A program made the position numbers and the translations under genes. A DNA stretch of 64,000 nucleotides, taken from positions 3,720,001-3,784,000 of the forward strand of contig NZ_CP053452.2 of NCBI RefSeq assembly GCF_013128195.2, given 5' to 3'. The stretch is from Frigoriglobus tundricola (GTDB lineage: Bacteria; Planctomycetota; Planctomycetia; Gemmatales; Gemmataceae). The notes below the pieces were generated by a model, which was not told where the DNA came from, searched no databases, and saw only the letters and a program-made list of their open reading frames with translations. This document shows positions 1-8,767 of the stretch, piece by piece. Numbering within the stretch: the first letter of the stretch is position 1; each line of letters opens with the position of its first letter.

Positions 1-1
1 G

Positions 2-1591
2 AAGGACCGCGCCCGGCGGTACGAGACGGCCAACGGGTTCGCGGCGGACGTGCTGCGGTACCTGGCCGGTGAGGCGGTGCAGGCCCATCCGCCGAGCACC
101 GCATACCGCATGAAGAAATTCGTCCGCCGCAACCGCGGGTCGGTGGCGGCGGCGGTGGTACTGGTGCTGGCGCTGACGGTCGGGGCCGCCGGGACGACCG
201 TCGGGTTGGTCCGGGCGGAGGCCCTGAGAGTCGTGGCGGTGGGCGAGCGGGACGAGAAGGACAAGGCCCGGCGCGCGGCGGAGGACGAGCGCGATGCGAA
301 GGAGAAGGCCCGGCGCGCGGAAGAGGCTCAGCGGCTACTGAAAGAAGAGGAGAAGCGGCGGGCGGACGAGGAGCGCGAGGTCGCCGAGGCGGTGAGCCGG
401 TTCCTCCGCGAGGACCTCCTAGGCTACGTGGGCGGGGCAGCAGCGGACGGCGCGTTCCCGGCGGAGGAGAACCTGACCGTCCGGGTCGCCCTGGACCGGG
501 CCGCAATCCGCGTGGGCGAGCGATTCCGCGGCAAGCCGCGCGTCGAGGCGGCCATCCGCCGGACGATCGGCGAAGCGTACACTCGGGTCGGGCAGTCCAA
601 ACAGGCGCTCGATCATCTCAAACGGGCCGTCGCCCTGCTCGTTCCGCCGGCCGACGCGGACCCGACGTCCAAGGCCGTCCAGGACTACGCCGACGCCTGC
701 CGTGCCCTGGCAATCGCGTACCAAGCGGACCGCCAGCACAAGGTGGCGATCGGCGTGTTCAAAGAGGTACTGGCGGCGCGCGAGAAGGCGTTCGGCCCCG
801 ACTCCGCCGAGACCCTCCGGGCCGTGCAAGAGCTGGCCGCGCCGTACGCCTCGCTCGCCGACGGGCAAACCCGGGACCGTCTCTTCCGGCGGGTCGCGGA
901 GGCCCGCGCCCGGACCCTCGGCCCCGACCACCTCGACACCCTGCAGGCCCGATTCGATTGGGCCTGGGCGAACGCCGACTTCACCAAGGTCAAAGAACTG
1001 ATCCCCGCACTGGAGCGCATCCGCGACGAGCGGCTGAAGGCGGTCGACCCGTCCGACCGCCTCGACGACGCCACGCTGCAGGCGATCGTCCAACTTGGCG
1101 GGGCATACCAGGCCGTCGGGCGGATCGATGATGCCGTCGAGCAATTCGAGAGGCACTGGAACGAAACGAAGGTGCTGTACGGCCGGAATCACCGGCTCAC
1201 GCTGAAATCGTTGACGTATCTCGCAGGCGCGTACGACCAGGCCAGAAAGAGAAACAAGTGCATTGAGGCATGTGAAGAAGCGTGGAACGGGTACAAAACG
1301 GGGTTCGGAGAGGAGAGCGTTGAGGCCCTGGGAGCCGCGTTCAACTTGGCCCGGTCGTATTGGTCCGCGGGTCGACTCGCCAAGGGCAACAAGCTACTGG
1401 AGGAGACGCTGCCCTCGGTCCGCAAGGTGGAGGGGCCGCACTCGAGGGCCATGCGCACCCGGCTCGTCCAACTGATCCCGATGTTGAGACGAGAGGGGAA
1501 AGTCGCGCGCGCGGCCGAACTTCAGGTCGAACTCGATACCATTCTGGGCCGGGTTAACGCGGCCCCGGCACCACGGCCGGTCGAGCGCTGA
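2..1591 (+). CDS. Ser/Thr protein kinase with TPR region, C-terminal part (5' end outside window)
   Basis: The reading frame is open from base 2, so the kinase domain must lie upstream of the window. The first visible residues (RYETANGFAADVLRYL) are the linker that follows the kinase domain in planctomycete kinases. Next come a basic stretch and one membrane helix (VAAAVVLVLALTVGAAG), then a charged K/R/E-rich coiled coil, then about 350 residues of TPR-like helix pairs. The TPR part contains the repeated motif (A/G)PDxxxTL seen in this family, for example GPDSAETL, GPDHLDTL and GRNHRLTL. In this family the kinase is cytosolic and the repeats bind unknown partners. The assignment rests on the linker and repeats, because the catalytic residues are not in view. 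Confidence 0.85.
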   Translation, partial: KDRARRYETANGFAADVLRYLAGEAVQAHPPSTAYRMKKFVRRNRGSVAAAVVLVLALTVGAAGTTVGLVRAEALRVVAVGERDEKDKARRAAEDERDAKEKARRAEEAQRLLKEEEKRRADEEREVAEAVSRFLREDLLGYVGGAAADGAFPAEENLTVRVALDRAAIRVGERFRGKPRVEAAIRRTIGEAYTRVGQSKQALDHLKRAVALLVPPADADPTSKAVQDYADACRALAIAYQADRQHKVAIGVFKEVLAAREKAFGPDSAETLRAVQELAAPYASLADGQTRDRLFRRVAEARARTLGPDHLDTLQARFDWAWANADFTKVKELIPALERIRDERLKAVDPSDRLDDATLQAIVQLGGAYQAVGRIDDAVEQFERHWNETKVLYGRNHRLTLKSLTYLAGAYDQARKRNKCIEACEEAWNGYKTGFGEESVEALGAAFNLARSYWSAGRLAKGNKLLEETLPSVRKVEGPHSRAMRTRLVQLIPMLRREGKVARAAELQVELDTILGRVNAAPAPRPVER

Positions 1592-1700
1592 CTCGGCCGC
1601 AGGTACCTTGATCTCCCGCGTCGACCGCTGCCGAGGTCTGGACCGCCAGATGGCGTGATATGACTACCCCAGATCAGCAGTATTGTTTATTGCGCACATA

Positions 1701-4337
1701 TTAGATCAATTGGAGTGTGCCTCTCGTCACTCCGAGTTGGTTGAGCGCACGGAGCTGCCTCCACGTCTCGCGGCCGTCGTCCAATCCGGCAATGACGCGC
1801 AAGTAGCACGTTAGGAGCCGCCCGATTTGGTCCGGTGTCTCTCGCAAGAGATCGATGCGAAAGCGACTAACGCCTAACTCTCGCATTCGGCCGACGTACT
1901 CGGCGCCACTCTGGGGAACCGAGTTGTAGACGGTGTTCCGGCATCCGGTGTCGGCGTGGACCGGGAACAGCACGCCCGTACGGTCCTTCAGTTCGACCCT
2001 GTGCCGGTCGCACGGTCGACCGCATTCGGTGTGGTCGCGCCCGTTCGACAAGAAGCCAGCAAAGACGCACCATTCTGTGTGAAACATGGGCATGTGCTGG
2101 TGGACCACCGGCTCGTACCACTCCGCGACCGACCGCCGGACCATCGACGCGAGCTGGTCCCAGTTCAGATCGTAACTCGGCACGAGTCGGTCCAGGCCGG
2201 CGCGGACGAGTACGTCCGCCGTGAGTTCGTTCGCCACGTTCAGGCTGAAATCACCGACGAGTTGCGCGTTCGGCAACTGGTCGCGGAAGTAGCCGATGGA
2301 CGCCAGGTTTCGAACGAGGACGATGTCCGGTTCCGCACGCACAACGAGCGCCTGAAAGCCGTCCTCGCCGGGCTTCCACACGCGGAGCGGCGCCAGCCCG
2401 ACCGGCACGCCCGCGACGCGGGCCTTCGGCACCGCGTCCTTGTAGCGGCGTAAGTCCTCGAAGTCGCAATACACCGCGGCCGGTTTCGGGAGGCCGTCGG
2501 GCGGCGCCCACGCGAGGACCGCGTCGAGCTGGTCGAGCGAGCGAACGAGAACGGTGAGACGGGCGGCGCGTTCTTGCCCTCTCCCCTTGCGGGAGAGGGT
2601 GGCGAGGCTTTGCGAGCCGGGTGAGGGGTGACATTCCGCGCTCGAAGAGCGCTCTGAGTTGTTCTCATTGCTCAGCGCCCCCTCACCCGGCGGCGAAGCG
2701 CCGCCACCCTCTCCCGCAAGGGGAGAGGGCAAATACATGGCCGCCCGCATCGCACCCAGCGCATCGCCTTCGGCGACCGCGTGCTTGTGCCCCGCGCTGC
2801 GTCGGTCCGCGAGTTCGCTCGCGGCCTGTCGGCGCAGGTCGTTCAGTACGCTCCGGGGCACCATCACGCCCGCCGGAAGGGCGACTTCCAACGCGCCCAA
2901 TTCGAACGGCGTGTCGCCCAGGCGGGAAAGTTGTTCGCGCAGCTCGGCGGCGGAGGTCGGCTGCTTGCGCGCGCGTTCGAGCGGACCGGACCATATCGCG
3001 GTGGCGCTGTGCGTGCCGTCCGAAAGTGCGAGCGTGAGCGCGCCGCCCTCCGTGCCGCTCACGCGGCCGGTGAGCACCGCGCGCCGGGCCGGCTTGTCCT
3101 GCGCGTAGCTCTGTTCGAGGCGCTTCCGCAGCGCCGGGTCGTCGGTCTTGTACACGTCGCATCCGACGGGGATTTGCGAGAAGTCGAGCGCGCCCGCTTC
3201 AAAATGTAGTTCGACGGCCGACCCGGTCGCGTGGACCCGCCACACGCGCCCGCCCGGCTCCTGCGTTTCCGGCTTGCCGAGGTCGAACAGCACCCCGTCG
3301 CCGGGCTTCACCAGGTCCTCGAACGCTTCGCACAACTCGATCCGCACGCCGCCCCGCGTGAAGCCCGCGACCCTCCCGACGCGCACGCCGCGGCTCTTCG
3401 GGAACCGGCCGCGGACGAGCACCTGGTGGTTCACCCCTTCTAGGAAGCCCGGCGTCAGTCCGCGGCTGAACGTCTGCGCGAGGTCGAGCTGCTCGCGCCG
3501 CGGCAGGGCGAAATCGTGCCGAGCGAGCTTCGCGTCGATGGCCTTGCGGTAGGTCTGCGTGGTCGCGGCGACGTACGGGCCGCCCTTCAAGCGGCCTTCG
3601 ATCTTGAACGAGATCACCCCGGCATCAATCAGCGGATCGATGAGATCGAACGCGGCGAGGTCTTGCGGGCTGAGCAGGTACGCGCGGTCGCCGAGGTCGC
3701 GGGGCGTGCCGTCCACGATCATTTCGTAGGGCAGTCGGCACGCCTGCGCGCACTGGCCGCGGTTCGCGCTGCGCCCGCCGAGCGCCTCGCTGGTGAGGCA
3801 CTGCCCGCTGTACGCGACGCACAGCGCCCCGTGTACGAACACCTCCACCGGAGTGGAGGTGTGCGCGGTCACTTTCTGAATGTCCGCGAGCGACAGCTCG
3901 CGCGCGAGGACGACGCGCTCGACACCGAGTTGTGTTACGAATGCGATGCCGCGCGGTTCGGTCAGCGTCATTTGTGTCGAGGCGTGAACCGCGAGCGTGG
4001 GGGCGATGCACTTGATGAGCCGGACCAGCCCCAGGTCCTGAACGATGACGGCATCGGCACCGGCCGCCGCGACCGCCCGCACGAACTCCGCGACCGCCGG
4101 GAGTTCGTCGGAGAAGACAAGCGTGTTGAGCGTGACGAACCCGCGCACGTTCCGGGCGTGCAGGAACTGCATCACGTCCGGCAGCTCTTCGGGCGCGAAG
4201 TTGGTGGCGCGGGCGCGGGCGTTGAAGTTCGACAGCCCGAAGTACACCGCGTCGGCCCCGTTGGCGACGGCCGCGCGCATGGCCTCCCAGTCGCCGGCCG
4301 GGCTGAGCAGTTCGGGCTTTCCTGAGTGAATCGACAT
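1701..4337 (-). CDS. U32 family peptidase / RlhA-like rRNA hydroxylase
   Basis: The 878-residue protein starts at the ATG reading MSIHSGKPELLSPAGDWEAM; the frame is open further upstream, but family similarity begins here. The N-terminal half is a U32 domain with ELLSPAGDWEAMRAAVANGA and the family signature EVFVHGALCVAYSGQC followed by NRGQCAQACRLPY, whose cysteines are conserved. The middle and C-terminal parts resemble the DUF3656-type extension, with a second cysteine motif (ECGRPCDRH). Known relatives, RlhA and TrhP, hydroxylate 23S rRNA or tRNA in an iron-dependent way. E. coli RlhA is about 650 residues, so this copy is long. Around 50 residues of the excess come from a 155-bp palindrome at 2576-2730 that is translated in frame. 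The exact RNA substrate cannot be told from sequence. Confidence 0.87.
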   Translation of the reverse strand: MSIHSGKPELLSPAGDWEAMRAAVANGADAVYFGLSNFNARARATNFAPEELPDVMQFLHARNVRGFVTLNTLVFSDELPAVAEFVRAVAAAGADAVIVQDLGLVRLIKCIAPTLAVHASTQMTLTEPRGIAFVTQLGVERVVLARELSLADIQKVTAHTSTPVEVFVHGALCVAYSGQCLTSEALGGRSANRGQCAQACRLPYEMIVDGTPRDLGDRAYLLSPQDLAAFDLIDPLIDAGVISFKIEGRLKGGPYVAATTQTYRKAIDAKLARHDFALPRREQLDLAQTFSRGLTPGFLEGVNHQVLVRGRFPKSRGVRVGRVAGFTRGGVRIELCEAFEDLVKPGDGVLFDLGKPETQEPGGRVWRVHATGSAVELHFEAGALDFSQIPVGCDVYKTDDPALRKRLEQSYAQDKPARRAVLTGRVSGTEGGALTLALSDGTHSATAIWSGPLERARKQPTSAAELREQLSRLGDTPFELGALEVALPAGVMVPRSVLNDLRRQAASELADRRSAGHKHAVAEGDALGAMRAAMYLPSPLAGEGGGASPPGEGALSNENNSERSSSAECHPSPGSQSLATLSRKGRGQERAARLTVLVRSLDQLDAVLAWAPPDGLPKPAAVYCDFEDLRRYKDAVPKARVAGVPVGLAPLRVWKPGEDGFQALVVRAEPDIVLVRNLASIGYFRDQLPNAQLVGDFSLNVANELTADVLVRAGLDRLVPSYDLNWDQLASMVRRSVAEWYEPVVHQHMPMFHTEWCVFAGFLSNGRDHTECGRPCDRHRVELKDRTGVLFPVHADTGCRNTVYNSVPQSGAEYVGRMRELGVSRFRIDLLRETPDQIGRLLTCYLRVIAGLDDGRETWRQLRALNQLGVTRGTLQLI
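2576..2730. repeat. 155-bp palindromic element inside the U32 coding sequence
   Basis: The outer arms at 2576-2604 and 2702-2730 are inverted copies. Each contains its own short palindrome (CCCTCTCC, loop, GGGAGAGGG). The centre carries a shorter inverted pair (GGGTGAGGGG and CCCCTCACCC). The element is read through without a stop on the minus strand and adds a low-complexity peptide rich in S, P, G and E between two conserved parts of the U32 protein. No target duplication was identified. Confidence 0.8.
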
Positions 4338-4479
4338 GCGGGAATTGTAGCAGGCGGCCGGGAATCCGTTCCGGGGTTGGACCCGCGGCCGATGCTCCGT
4401 GACTCTTTCGCGGGCCAACTGAGCCGGCACTTCAGGCCCCGGCTCTGGGCCGGGTAACACTTACGTTGACGGTCCGGAA

Positions 4480-4521
4480 TCAGGGCTTTAGGACCCGGCC
4501 CATGAACAAGATCGTCCCGTG
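4480..4521 (-). pseudogene. 3' remnant of the IS66-split serpin gene
   Basis: On the minus strand these bases encode HGTILFMGRVLKP and then TGA. That is the canonical serpin C-terminus (ILFMGRVxxP strand). It is in frame with the upstream serpin part once the IS66 element and one copy of the 8-bp duplication are removed. The fragment has no start and is not expressed as a separate protein. Confidence 0.93.
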
Positions 4522-6112
4522 GTAACCGTTCACAGGAGACTGGCCCTGCGTTTTTCAGGGCTTTTTGCATGAGGTCCGTGAGTGGTTGCCTCACATACCC
4601 GTCTTCCGTAATTGAACGGACGCGATGACGCCTGTCCCTCAACCGCCGGAACTCCCGAGCGACCTGCCCCCACAGGTCGTGGCGTATATCCGCATTCTTG
4701 AGGCCACGATTGCCGAACTCACCGCCCAGGTCACCGGGCTCACCACCCGCGTCGCGGAACTCGAGGCCCGTCTCAACCAGAACTCCACCAACTCGTCCAA
4801 GCCCCCTTCGTCCGACGCCCCGCACGTGAAACCGGCCCCGCCCAAGCCGCCCTCGGGCAAGAGACGAGGCGGGCAACCGGGGCACCCCAAAGCCGAACGC
4901 ACCCTGCTGCCGCCCGATGAGATCCGGGCACTTAAGCCGTCCACGTGCCGGGACTGTGCGCACCCGTTGACCGGGGACGACCCACAACCGGCCGTTCATC
5001 AGGTCCACGAGATCCCCGTCATCACGCCTCACGTCACCGAGTATCGGTGCCACCGGCTCCGGTGCCCGCACTGCGGCACGACGACCGCGGCGACGGTGCC
5101 GGCCGAGGCGGCGACCGGATACGGACCCCGGGCTCAGGCGGTGGCCGCGGTGCTCACCGGCTCGTGCCGCCTGGGCAAGCGCGGCACGAGCCAATTGTTC
5201 GCCGACCTGTTCGGCCTGCCCCTGAGCCCGGCGATGGTGTGCAAGCTCCAGCACCGAACCGCGGAGGCGTTGAAGCCGGTGGCCGAGGACGCCCTGATCT
5301 ACACCCGCGGACAACCGGCCAACGTGGACGAGACCGGCTGGACCCAAGGCCGCAAGCGGGCCTGGTTGTGGGTGGCCGTGACCACGTTCGTGGTGGCCTT
5401 CCTGATCCGAAAGACCCGGGGCCGAAGCGCCTTCGATGATCTGCGAGCGGGCTCGACGGCCGTCCACACGACCGACCGGTATCCGGTGTACACGCACCTT
5501 TCCAAGCACACGCGCCAGCTGTGCTGGGCGCACCTGCGTCGCGATTTCCAGGCGATGATCGACCGCGGCGGTTCCGGGACGGCGATCGGTGCGGCTCTGT
5601 TGGCGAGTTCGGACGCCTTGTTCGAGCATTGGTATCGGGTCCGGGACGGAACCCTCGCGCGGTCCACATTCCGATCGAACTACGTCCCCGAATTGCGTCA
5701 CCAGATCGGCGAGCACCTGCGGACCGGGGCTGCGTGCGGCTGCGCCAAGACCGCCGCCACCTGCGGCGACCTGTTGGCCGTCGAGGCGTCGTTGTGGACG
5801 TTCGCGCGGGTCGTCGGTGTGGAACCGACCAACAACGCGGCCGAGCGCGAGGTGCGCCACGCGGTGTGCTGGCGCAAAACCAGCTTCGGGACCGACAGCG
5901 AACGCGGGAGCCGATTCGTGGAACGCATCTTGACGGTCCTCGCCTCGTGCCGCCGGCAGAACCGCAACGTATTGGCATTCCTCACCGACGCCATCCGCGC
6001 ACACCGCAATGGCGAGCCGGCACCGACACTGCTCCCGGCCTAATCCGAATTCCCTCACGGCGTCGGCATATCAATTCGCTGATATGCCGACGTCTCACCT
6101 GTGAACGGCTAC
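4522..6112 (+). mobile_element. IS66-family insertion sequence with exact ends
   Basis: The element is 1591 bp. Its left end begins GTAACCGTTCACAGG and its right end, read inward, begins GTAGCCGTTCACAGG, a 14/15 match. The 5'-GTA start is typical of IS66 ends. The flanks carry a perfect 8-bp direct repeat, GTCCCGTG, at 4514-4521 and 6113-6120, which is the target duplication length known for IS66. A 13-bp-stem hairpin at about 6061-6092 lies just inside the right end and may stop transcription leaving the element. Only the tnpC-type transposase is present, without the small tnpA and tnpB genes, as in other single-ORF members. The identical target duplication and near-identical ends suggest a fairly recent insertion. 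Confidence 0.95.
4625..6043 (+). CDS. IS66-family transposase
   Basis: This 472-residue DDE transposase is the only gene in the surrounding element. Its N-terminus has a heptad helix (IAELTAQVTGLTTRVAELEA) followed by the NSTNSSKPPSSD linker and a basic GKRRGGQPGH motif. A zinc finger of the CxxC type follows (CRDC at about 115 and CPHC at about 147). The catalytic core includes NVDETGW, a TDRYPVY strand, the IS66 hallmark CWAHLRRDF and the C-terminal NNAAEREVR with the catalytic Glu. The frame is intact and full length, so it may still be active. ATG at 4625 follows the left end by 103 bp. Confidence 0.96.
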   Translation: MTPVPQPPELPSDLPPQVVAYIRILEATIAELTAQVTGLTTRVAELEARLNQNSTNSSKPPSSDAPHVKPAPPKPPSGKRRGGQPGHPKAERTLLPPDEIRALKPSTCRDCAHPLTGDDPQPAVHQVHEIPVITPHVTEYRCHRLRCPHCGTTTAATVPAEAATGYGPRAQAVAAVLTGSCRLGKRGTSQLFADLFGLPLSPAMVCKLQHRTAEALKPVAEDALIYTRGQPANVDETGWTQGRKRAWLWVAVTTFVVAFLIRKTRGRSAFDDLRAGSTAVHTTDRYPVYTHLSKHTRQLCWAHLRRDFQAMIDRGGSGTAIGAALLASSDALFEHWYRVRDGTLARSTFRSNYVPELRHQIGEHLRTGAACGCAKTAATCGDLLAVEASLWTFARVVGVEPTNNAAEREVRHAVCWRKTSFGTDSERGSRFVERILTVLASCRRQNRNVLAFLTDAIRAHRNGEPAPTLLPA

Positions 6113-7329
6113 GTCCCGTGCTTCACGTCCCGGATCAGAAACAGAAACGGGCGGTCCGCCCGGAAGTCGAGTTTTGCGGCAGTCTTCATCAGACCCACAG
6201 CCGTTGCGGCGGCGGCCTCGGTTCCCTCCTCGTTCACATCCACGAACGCCTTCTGCACCACGAAATTCACAAACAACGCTTCAGTACTTGTGTGCATCCC
6301 GGTGAAGTCGGCACCGGCCGGATCAAAGGCCCGGCGCATTCCGAGCGCCTGAAGCGGCTCTCTCATCATCATGGCGCCGGTTTCGAGTTTGAACTTGGGC
6401 AGATACAAGCCGGTGTCGTTTGCGTTCTGCGCCTTGATCAGCCAGCCGTCGAGGGCGGGAGCGGACAACCTGGCCTCCAGGGCCGGGAGGCCATCGTGTG
6501 TTCCGGGCACCAGTACGACCATCGATAGCTCGGCCCCCTTGTAGGGCAGTTCCGCGACCTGGAACTCCGGTTCCCACCGACCGGCACGCTGATCGGCGGG
6601 CGCGAACTCGGCGTAGTGCCGGAACCCGCCCTCCCGGCGCATCATCGGAACCGGGACCGTTGTGGCGTCGGCGAGCGTGAACGGGAGCGAGGTCGTATGT
6701 TTGGGATCGAACTGTGACTGCCACGCTCCTTTGAAGTAGATGGCGTTGGCTAACACCATCTGCTGCGTCTTGGTGACCAGACCGGGAGGGACGAGTTCCT
6801 TGACTTGGTCGCGGGTCTTCTCCGCGGCCCATTGGTTGATTCGCTGCCGCTCGCCGTCCGGGTCGGTCGCGAAATCGGCGTCCTGGAACCCGCTCCCGAA
6901 GCGGTCCGTTTGCCCATTCAAAAACTCGGGGCGCCACGGGAACCCCTTTTGGCCCCAAATGGCGTTCGCGACCGACAGCTCGTAGTCTTTCCGTGGGTGG
7001 GCGTAATACCGCGCGAGGTCTCCGGCCGCGGCGACTTGTTGTTCATCGGTCGGGAGGTGGAGCACCGCGACCATCTCGTCCCGGGTCGTCCCCCGCGCTC
7101 CGGTGGCGGTCATCGCCAGAGCGGTGTGGGCGCTGTACGGAGAGAAGAACAGGTTCCCCTTCTCCCGGTCGCAGAGTTTCGCGTACAGATCGAAGGCGAA
7201 CTGGTTGTTCCCGTCGGCCACCGCTTGCATGTCCGCCGACCACGGGACCGGTGGGCCGGGATCCTTGGCCCGGCACCCGGTCAATCCAGACAGCACGCCC
7301 AGGACGACGAGAAGAGGGAGACGCGGCAC
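6113..7329 (-). pseudogene. Serpin lipoprotein, truncated by IS66
   Basis: This is a serine-protease inhibitor of the serpin fold. It starts at a GTG with AAGGAG about 8 nt upstream. The first residues form a lipoprotein signal with lipobox LTGC, so the protein would be membrane-anchored outside the cytoplasm. Serpin motifs include NAIYFKGAW and the hinge EEGTEAAAATAV, which is the small-residue pattern of inhibitory members. By spacing to alpha-1-antitrypsin, P1 falls at Thr in GLMKTAA, although the neighbouring Lys or Met could serve. The IS66 insertion replaces the last 11 residues with a stop made by the IS end, after FLFLIRDVKHGT. Removing the element restores a 417-codon frame. Loss of the terminal strand should destabilise the fold, but weak function cannot be excluded. 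Confidence 0.93.
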
Positions 7330-7390
7330 ACGGCACTCCTTCGATAAGGTGCGAGGCGGAATGTCCTATGCTACTCCATCGTCGATCCGA

Positions 7391-8638
7391 TTACGCGAAC
7401 ACCTCAACCGGTTTGAACCCGTCGCCCACGATCGGCTTGCTGTCCACGCCGAGCCACTTCTCGAGTACCGCCGCGTACACCTGTCGGAAGTCGGTGCCGT
7501 GGACCAGGTTTCCTTCCTTCAGACCGGTCAGGCTGGGGTGCGTGCCGTTCACACCCGCCTTCACGGTTCCGCCGACGAGGAGCATCGGCGCGCCGGCCCC
7601 GTGGTCGGTGCCCTTGCTGCCGTTCTCGTAGGAGCGGCGCCCGAACTCGGAGAACGTCATCACGCACACGCGGTCCTTGTGCCCCCGGCCGGCGAGGTCG
7701 CGGTAGAACGCCGAGATCGATTCGGACACCTGTGTGAGCAGGTTGGCGTGCGCGCCGGTCGCCCCGCCCTGGCCGGCGTGGGTGTCGAAGCCGTCGATGG
7801 AGACGTAGAACAGCCGCGCGCCGATGCCGGCGTCGATGAGCTGCGCCGCGAGTTTCAGTTTGTTGGCGAGTGCCGAGTTCGGGTACGGCACCTTCGGCGT
7901 GTAGTTCTTGCCGATCGACGCCAGCTTTTCGCTGCTCGCGTAGGTGTTCATTTGCGTGCGCGCGACGAAGTCGAGCAGGTTCGGCGTGCCGGCCTTGGGG
8001 TCGGGCGCTTTCGGGTCCGCGACCGCCGTGATGACGCCCTTTTGCGCCGCGGTGTCGGCCCCGGTCGCGCCGATCGTTTTCAGCTTGAAGTCGTCGAGCG
8101 AGGTGACGCTCGGCACCCGCACCGGCGCGCCGGCGAGGGCCAGCGGGGCGACCTCGTTGCCGCCCGCGAGGTGGAACCCCGGCACGGGCCGCTTCTTCAG
8201 CGCCTTACCGAGCCAGCCTTCCGTCAGCGTCTCCGCGGTGGAGGCCGCGTGCCAAATGTCCATGCTCCGGAAGTGCGACTGGTTCGGGTTCGGGTAGCCG
8301 ACGCCCTGCACCACGCACACCGCGCCCTCGTCGGTGTAGAGCTTCGCCAGCTCGCCCATCGCGGGGTGGAACCCGATGTCGTCGGTGAGCTTCTTCACCT
8401 GGTCCTTGGCGATGGCGATGGTCGGCCGGAGCTTGTAGTAGTCGGGGCTCGTGAACGGCACGACGGTGTTCAGGCCGTCGTTACCGCCGGTCAGCTGCAC
8501 CACGACGAGGACCGTGTCCTTTGCGCCGGGCTTGTCGGCGTTGGGCGCGGCGAGCGCCGTGCGGCCGAGGAACCCCGGCACCGTGGCGCCGAAGCCGAGC
8601 AGGGAGGAACCGCGAAGGAAATCACGGCGCGTCGTCAT
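7391..8638 (-). CDS. DUF1501 family secreted protein
   Basis: The protein has 415 residues. The chosen ATG gives MTTRRDFLRGSSLLGFG, a twin-arginine signal, so export by Tat in folded form is likely. DUF1501 motifs follow: LVVVQLTGGNDGLNTVVP near the start, IGARLFYVSIDGFDTHAGQ in the middle and VCVMTFSEFGRRSYENGSKGTDHG near the end. The fold is related to the alkaline phosphatase/sulfatase superfamily, but no substrate is established. It lies 129 bp downstream of the DUF1800 gene on the same strand. This pair is widespread in planctomycetes and the two are probably co-transcribed. The gap between them carries CACAAAGG-type repeats. Confidence 0.95.
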   Translation of the reverse strand: MTTRRDFLRGSSLLGFGATVPGFLGRTALAAPNADKPGAKDTVLVVVQLTGGNDGLNTVVPFTSPDYYKLRPTIAIAKDQVKKLTDDIGFHPAMGELAKLYTDEGAVCVVQGVGYPNPNQSHFRSMDIWHAASTAETLTEGWLGKALKKRPVPGFHLAGGNEVAPLALAGAPVRVPSVTSLDDFKLKTIGATGADTAAQKGVITAVADPKAPDPKAGTPNLLDFVARTQMNTYASSEKLASIGKNYTPKVPYPNSALANKLKLAAQLIDAGIGARLFYVSIDGFDTHAGQGGATGAHANLLTQVSESISAFYRDLAGRGHKDRVCVMTFSEFGRRSYENGSKGTDHGAGAPMLLVGGTVKAGVNGTHPSLTGLKEGNLVHGTDFRQVYAAVLEKWLGVDSKPIVGDGFKPVEVFA

Positions 8639-8639
8639 G

Positions 8640-8767
8640 TTGAGCCTCCGAAGACGCCACCACAAATTCACAAATATCCCAACAAAGAAACACAAAGAAT
8701 AAATTTAAATTGTTCTTGCATTTGTGTTACTTTGTGTGGACCTTTGTGCCTTTGTGGTGAGGTGCAT
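8640..8767. repeat. AT-rich CACAAAGG-type repeats between DUF1800 and DUF1501
   Basis: This short gap has lower GC than its surroundings. It holds repeats of CAAAGAAACACAAAG on the plus strand and of TTTGTGTTACTTTGTGTGG with CCTTTGTGCCTTTGTGG, which form an imperfect inverted pair. Related CACAAAGG runs occur inside the palindrome at 15853-16135. No promoter can be argued with confidence. Confidence 0.6.

Noticed and set aside
5154-5978. Long minus-strand frame inside the IS66 transposase
   Set aside because: It is a high-GC shadow of the transposase, with Arg/Pro/Ser-rich low-complexity content and no motif.
8640-8767. Promoter between DUF1800 and DUF1501
   Set aside because: The AT-rich content is explained by CACAAAGG-type repeats. 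No -10/-35 pair at proper spacing is visible.
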